A stretch of 64,000 nt of DNA from contig CM036160.1 of assembly GCA_020631735.1 (NCBI GenBank), positions 2,402,407 through 2,466,406 on the forward strand, in the 5' to 3' direction. Shown piece by piece: positions 59,746-64,000 of this stretch. The notes under the pieces were generated by a model. The model was not told the origin of the DNA and searched no databases. It was given only the letters and a program-made list of their open reading frames with translations. Position 1 is the first letter of the stretch. Every line of letters starts with the position of its first letter. The translations under genes and the position numbers were made by a program. The stretch comes from Saccharum officinarum (Eukaryota > Streptophyta > Magnoliopsida > Poales > Poaceae).

Positions 59746-60116
59746 AGGAGACATGCGCTGTAACAGAACCGACCAAATTATAAGATCACAAGTACAAAAA
59801 CAAGCGCCGAAACGCTCAAATTTTCGAACTTGAGCCCATATAATCCCGGTAGTCAATCGAAACCACGAAGGATTTCAAACCAACTCTTTTACAACCAAGA
59901 TCGCATCATTCAACATACACATCACATGTTACATTTCACAAGTAGTTTGGAAGTTCGCTTACAACACACGGAGTCACAAATTATTACAAACTGAGTTCAT
60001 AAAGTAGCGGAAGCATAACACACGCATTTAGTTCAAATACTACTGTCAGTCTTACAGATCATCATCCCACAAAAGCATTAAGGAAAGTAACTAACAGACG
60101 ATCATGCCCGAGTGAT

Positions 60117-60173
60117 CTAGTCCTCGTCACCCGCGGGGTGGAGGCAGGTCTTGCAGAAGCCTTGATAAAGCAT
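60117..60173 (-). CDS. Conserved 18-codon ORF inside the LTR (copy 2)
   Basis: It encodes MLYQGFCKTCLHPAGDED, the partner of 50072-50128. All differences from that copy fall on third codon positions. The upstream GGGTTTATTCCCTCCTGTTG and CAG are identical in both copies; the donor here reads GTAAAT instead of GTAAGT. Confidence 0.55.
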   Translation of the reverse strand: MLYQGFCKTCLHPAGDED

Positions 60174-60639
60174 GTCATCTGCAACAGGAGGGAATAAACC
60201 CTGAGTACGGGAATGTACTCAGCTAGATTTACCCGTCGAAACGGAAAATAAGAGACACCAAGGATCATGCAAGGCTTTCATAAGTGGAGCTGACTGACAT
60301 TACCTTTGCGGAAAAGCATAAGTAATTTAAACTATTTTAACCTATACTAGCAGTTATTTTTAACATTAACCTGTCAACTATCTTAGCACATGTACTAAAC
60401 ATTCACTTGATTATAATCAAACAATAATATTATTATATCCATAGCAGGTATAAATTGCGGCAACATTATATCATTCATTTAACCATCTGTTCAATTTAAT
60501 GAGATCTATGTTGCCGCTGCTCAAGTCAAGTGCTCACTAACCAGGAGCGACGGTGATTCAAATCGAATTCCTATCCAGCTAGAGGGGTATTTCTAACACT
60601 CACCGTGCAGGCCCCTGCCAGGGTCACACAAGCCACCTT

Positions 60640-61130
60640 TCGTACGATTCAGGAGTCGCGGGATCGAATGATGCCGCATCCCAGGTGCTAGGGACTCTAA
60701 CCCCCCTTGGTCTCACGCCGATATCCCCAAGCAAAACGTTTCTCTCCTCCAAGATACGACCTACCATTCGACTCCCGGCCTGAACCGAATTACTCGGCTT
60801 CGCGGTCGGAACGACTTATCCGGCCAACTAAGTGTTAGACTGCGTTCAACATGACTCAAGGACGTACAGCGAATCGGTCCTTAAACGACTCAGACGGGCA
60901 TAGCTCCGCACCCAAGACGTGAAGTGTCTTGCGGCTGCACTATCGAACTCCCGCCCGGTCTCAAATTCATTTTTAGGCATGGTTCCATCCACGATAGCCA
61001 ACAAAGCCACTCGTGACCCATTTCTACATCTCGCGGATGACCGGAAATCACCCGACTTCTACAGGACTAAGCAGGGCTAAGCATTAACACGTGCCTAAAC
61101 CTAATTTAGGGTTTAAGTATGATATCTGGA
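60640..61130 (-). other. Highly conserved LTR block (copy 2)
   Basis: Partner of 50610-51110. It is more similar than the neighbouring LTR sequence, with no shared long frame. Confidence 0.55.
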
Positions 61131-61244
61131 CAAGGACAGGTATAATGCAACAAGGATTTTCATACAACTCCTTACAACTTAATGTAGTAAACAAATAAAA
61201 GTACTCAAGATTGATATATAAAACAAATGGGTCAGCATATACCG

Positions 61245-61415
61245 GGGCTTGCCTTTCAGAAAAGAGGATGGGCGGTGATCTGGGCACTCAGGTAGGTCGT
61301 CTACGAGCACTCCTTCGCCGGCTGGATCCTCGGGCTCCCTCGGCTGCTCCTAGTCCTCCTCCAGAATTGCTCCCTCGAACTCGAGGAGTGTCACCCCCTC
61401 CGGTACACCTATTGC
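61245..61415 (-). other. Coding-like exon inside the LTR (copy 2)
   Basis: Reads VPEGVTLLEFE, an acidic stretch containing one TAG, DLPECPDHRP and FLKGKPR. Partner of 51215-51385. Conserved ends with a damaged middle fit an old, no longer functional copy of a once-coding exon. Confidence 0.45.
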
Positions 61416-62573
61416 ATGAATGCACAATAAATCTCATGGATGCATAATGAATGCAATATGATCGGAATGGAATGCATTGCAGCAATTTAAGTACTCTATT
61501 CAAGTTACTTCAACATTACGTGCAAATCTCTTCTCCGATAGAGAAGTACTTACCTAATCTACACAACCTAATGTATAAATGTTCCTCTTCAGTTAAGGAC
61601 CTAACACCTAAAAACCATAAGAACAACATTACTTAGGTTACCAACAACAAATCATCAAATATCGTAACAACATATTCTGGACAGCAGCTACGTATTTCTA
61701 TTACAACTGGAGATTCCCAAATCCTAAAGGCATGATACAAGGCAATCTGGAAAGCTTATAAAATACTCTACAATTCATTTTCAGACTCCAACACTTAATT
61801 ACAATGTTTACCTATTCGAAATTCTAAAGTTCCAGAAATCTGTCCTCTTCAAACAGAGATCAGCCATTTATGGATAGCCACTTTAAACAGCTATAACTCC
61901 TAGACTACTGGGCCAAATGCCATAAAATTTTGACACAAGCTAGTTTAACCAGTTTACTACCACTTTGGTATTCATAAGTTTCCCAGCAAACAATTTTATC
62001 AAAGTTCAAATCCAAAATTGCTACCAGCTGTCCAGAGAACCTAGAAATGTGAAAATTAAATATTTATTCATGTGTCAAACTTCCTCTATGACCAAACCAA
62101 TGATACCACTAGTTCACTCATGTCATGAAAACACCAGAAAGTAAGGTGTGTCAACCCAGAACATTTATTTTAACCCCTTTCTTAATTTACTTAATTAATT
62201 AAGTGGGAAATTAAACTTATATGCAACTGCTTAGAAAAATTCTATAAAAATTACAAGAGGCTCCTTGGCCTACTAGGAGGCTACTGTAAAAATTTGAACT
62301 AAAGTTATTCACAGAAACTCCCTACACAAAATTCATAAGCCAAAAAGATTGATTTTTACATAAATAGGAAACCCTATTGAAAAGTGTCAAACAATAGATT
62401 TCATATTTTTCCTAGTACCATTCTAACCTAATAACAAAACTCCCAAAATTTTACCTTTACTGGAACTATAGAAAAATTATAAAAATTCATTCAAGTGTCT
62501 CCTAATATAAAATGACAACATCATAACTTGAAAAACTACTCAAGCAATAGGATCCAAACTTTTACCAGAGCTA

Positions 62574-62632
<59 letters not shown>
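62574..62632. repeat. (TA)n microsatellite
   Basis: About 29 uninterrupted TA units inside LTR copy 2, absent from copy 1 at the matching place (near 52540). Confidence 0.98.
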
Positions 62633-62633
<1 letters not shown>

Positions 62634-64000
62634 ACATACTCACCAATTTTCATAATTTTTGGAACAGAAAAGCTCAAGATATGATTTAAACAAGTTTGCA
62701 TGCAATTTAAAACACATTTCAAAACCCTAATTAATTATTCTAGAAATTAAACATCACATAAGCATTTGATATTTTTCCTAGATACTACACTTTATTTGGA
62801 GCCCAACAAAATTTGGATCACAATTTTTGGATGTACCAAACCCAAGATAAGAAAATCACAAACAGCACTCAAATCTGTGAAATAATGAAGAAACTGAATT
62901 TTTCCAAAATAAAAAGAGGGCACTGGGCCGGCCGATCCGCCAGCGCGGCCCAGCATACAGTGTGGCCCACTCCCGCCCACGGCCTGCTCACGCGCGCGGC
63001 CCGCGCTCGGTCTCTCGCCCGCGCGCGTGACTGCCAGGCGGGGCCCGCCGTCAGAGAGAGAGAGACAAGGGGCGGCGAACCGCGCGCTCCGGCGAGCTCT
63101 AGCTCGTCGGAGGTGAGCTCTTATGGAAGACTAAGCCCACCCTCGTGATCTCCATCAAGCCCCGCATTGATTTGTGTAGGTGGGGTGGCTTGAGTTGGAG
63201 CGGAAGGGACTCGCTGTCGACGATGGCGGACGACAGTGTTCCGGTGATTGGTCAGCGGCGACGGCGAGGTCACAACGCCTCGTCTAAGCTCGGTACGAGC
63301 TTCACGAGGGAACCAGGGATCTAATGGAGGGAGAAAGGGAGGCTGGGGAGGGTCCTAGCTACTCTGACCACGGCGGCCTCGACTCCGGCAAGGTCCCGCA
63401 CATGGCCGCGGTGGTGAAATCGGCCAATGCGGCCTTACCTTCGCTCAAACGACCCACGAAAGGAGTGGAGAGGGTAGAGGAAGGTGCTGTGGTGCTGCTG
63501 CTGGACAGAATTGGGTCGAGGCGCGATGACGACGGTGCACGAGCGTGAGGAAGCCCGCGGCAGCAATGGCGCCTCGGTGCTCCGCTCTGGCTCGGAGAGG
63601 GCGAGAGAGAGGGCAGGGGCGCGAGTGAGGGTGAGTGCTGGCTCCGTGGCGCCCTTGAAGACATCGCGACCTGACGGGTGGGGCCACGGCCGGCGTACGG
63701 CCACCACGGTGCGCCCACGCGGCAGCACGGCCCTGCGGCCGGTCGGCCACGACGTTTACTGAACGTTGCTCGTTTTGACTGAATCGGTGTCCATGGCTTA
63801 GACTAACAGCACGATTTCAACCGAGCAAATCTCCTAATCTAGCTCGAGTTAGCGATAGGTGTTAACAACAAAATTGTAGAGCTACATGAGTACTACAACT
63901 TTGTCAATTGGCTCAAGGACTGGTTCGGCCTGGTTTGTGAGTTATAAGGTGGTGAAATGGGGTACATTGAAACTGAAATTTCACTTCCAGACTTAGAAAA

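Larger units (their letters stand above)
59759..64000 (-). mobile_element. Second copy of the giant gypsy LTR (runs off the window)
   Basis: It starts TGTAACAGAACCGACC at 59759 and stays collinear with 49720-54548 to the last base. The sequence just outside it (GCGCATGTCTCC on the minus strand) is not a primer site, so this is a solo LTR or a truncated element, not the partner LTR of the element at 46.9-54.5 kb. The many base differences from copy 1 show old, separate insertions. A (TA)n tract at 62574-62632 is unique to this copy. Confidence 0.85.

Noticed and set aside
54549..59758. The two giant LTRs as the pair of one element with Hsp70 copy C inside
   Set aside because: The primer site lies outside at 49706-49717 on the minus strand, the LTR copies are much diverged, and no gag-pol lies between them. 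They are separate insertions.

Overview
This window is nuclear DNA of a grass, most likely a panicoid such as a Sorghum or Saccharum relative. The basis is GC-rich 5' exons, GT-AG introns, and the mix of CACTA, Stowaway, Tourist, MULE and hAT-type elements and LTR retrotransposons typical of grass intergenic DNA. A 100-base run of N at 46823-46922 marks an assembly gap. Species was not determined.

Layout. 0-4 kb: a badly decayed Ty1/copia relic (reverse-transcriptase YVDD motif near 3443) preceded by an unusual array of covarying stem-loops. 4.5-14.75 kb: CACTA (En/Spm) DNA. It has subterminal palindromes at both sides, a captured-looking ribosomal protein S19 exon fragment, a broken TNP2-like transposase and a fairly intact second (Transposase_24) gene, and it ends in CCAGTAGTG at 14751. 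15-17.1 kb: a broken cysteine-rich receptor-like kinase on the minus strand with a Stowaway MITE in an intron. 20.2-21.7 kb: an intact two-exon, ER-type Hsp70-like gene that is only an ATPase domain (copy A). 22-23.6 kb: low-complexity and tandem DNA. 25.1-26.5 kb: a nepenthesin-type aspartic protease. 26.6-27.6 kb: two more short-repeat or hairpin arrays. 29.5-33.1 kb: a multi-exon plus-strand gene ending in a membrane-anchored lipid-transfer-protein-like domain. 33.9-37.9 kb: Hsp70 copy B, a pseudogene split by a LINE-like insertion and several MITEs. 39.9-42.7 kb: a JmjN/JmjC/C5HC2 histone demethylase-like gene, minus strand, apparently truncated. 46.06-46.48 kb: a solo LTR with a perfect target duplication.

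46.9-54.5 kb: the 5' half of a large Ty3/gypsy element on the minus strand, with a 4.83-kb LTR, a tRNA-iMet-like primer site, an extra ORF and then gag. The extra ORF opens with a near-perfect copy of the histone H3 tail, followed by a coiled coil. 54.6-56.0 kb: Hsp70 copy C, with one frameshift. 57.8-58.2 kb: exon fragments of a HAD-type hydrolase. 59.76-64 kb: a second copy of the large LTR. Comparing the two LTRs reveals short reading frames in which the differences are almost all synonymous.

The host-gene story is a family of three Hsp70-like copies with shared promoter and 3' flanks, dispersed and partly destroyed by nested transposons. The most unusual signals are (1) the histone-H3-tail mimic ORF, (2) short coding exons inside the LTR that look selected, (3) stem-loop arrays with constant loops and compensating stems, and (4) the ATPase-only Hsp70 copies lacking the phosphate-2 aspartates.
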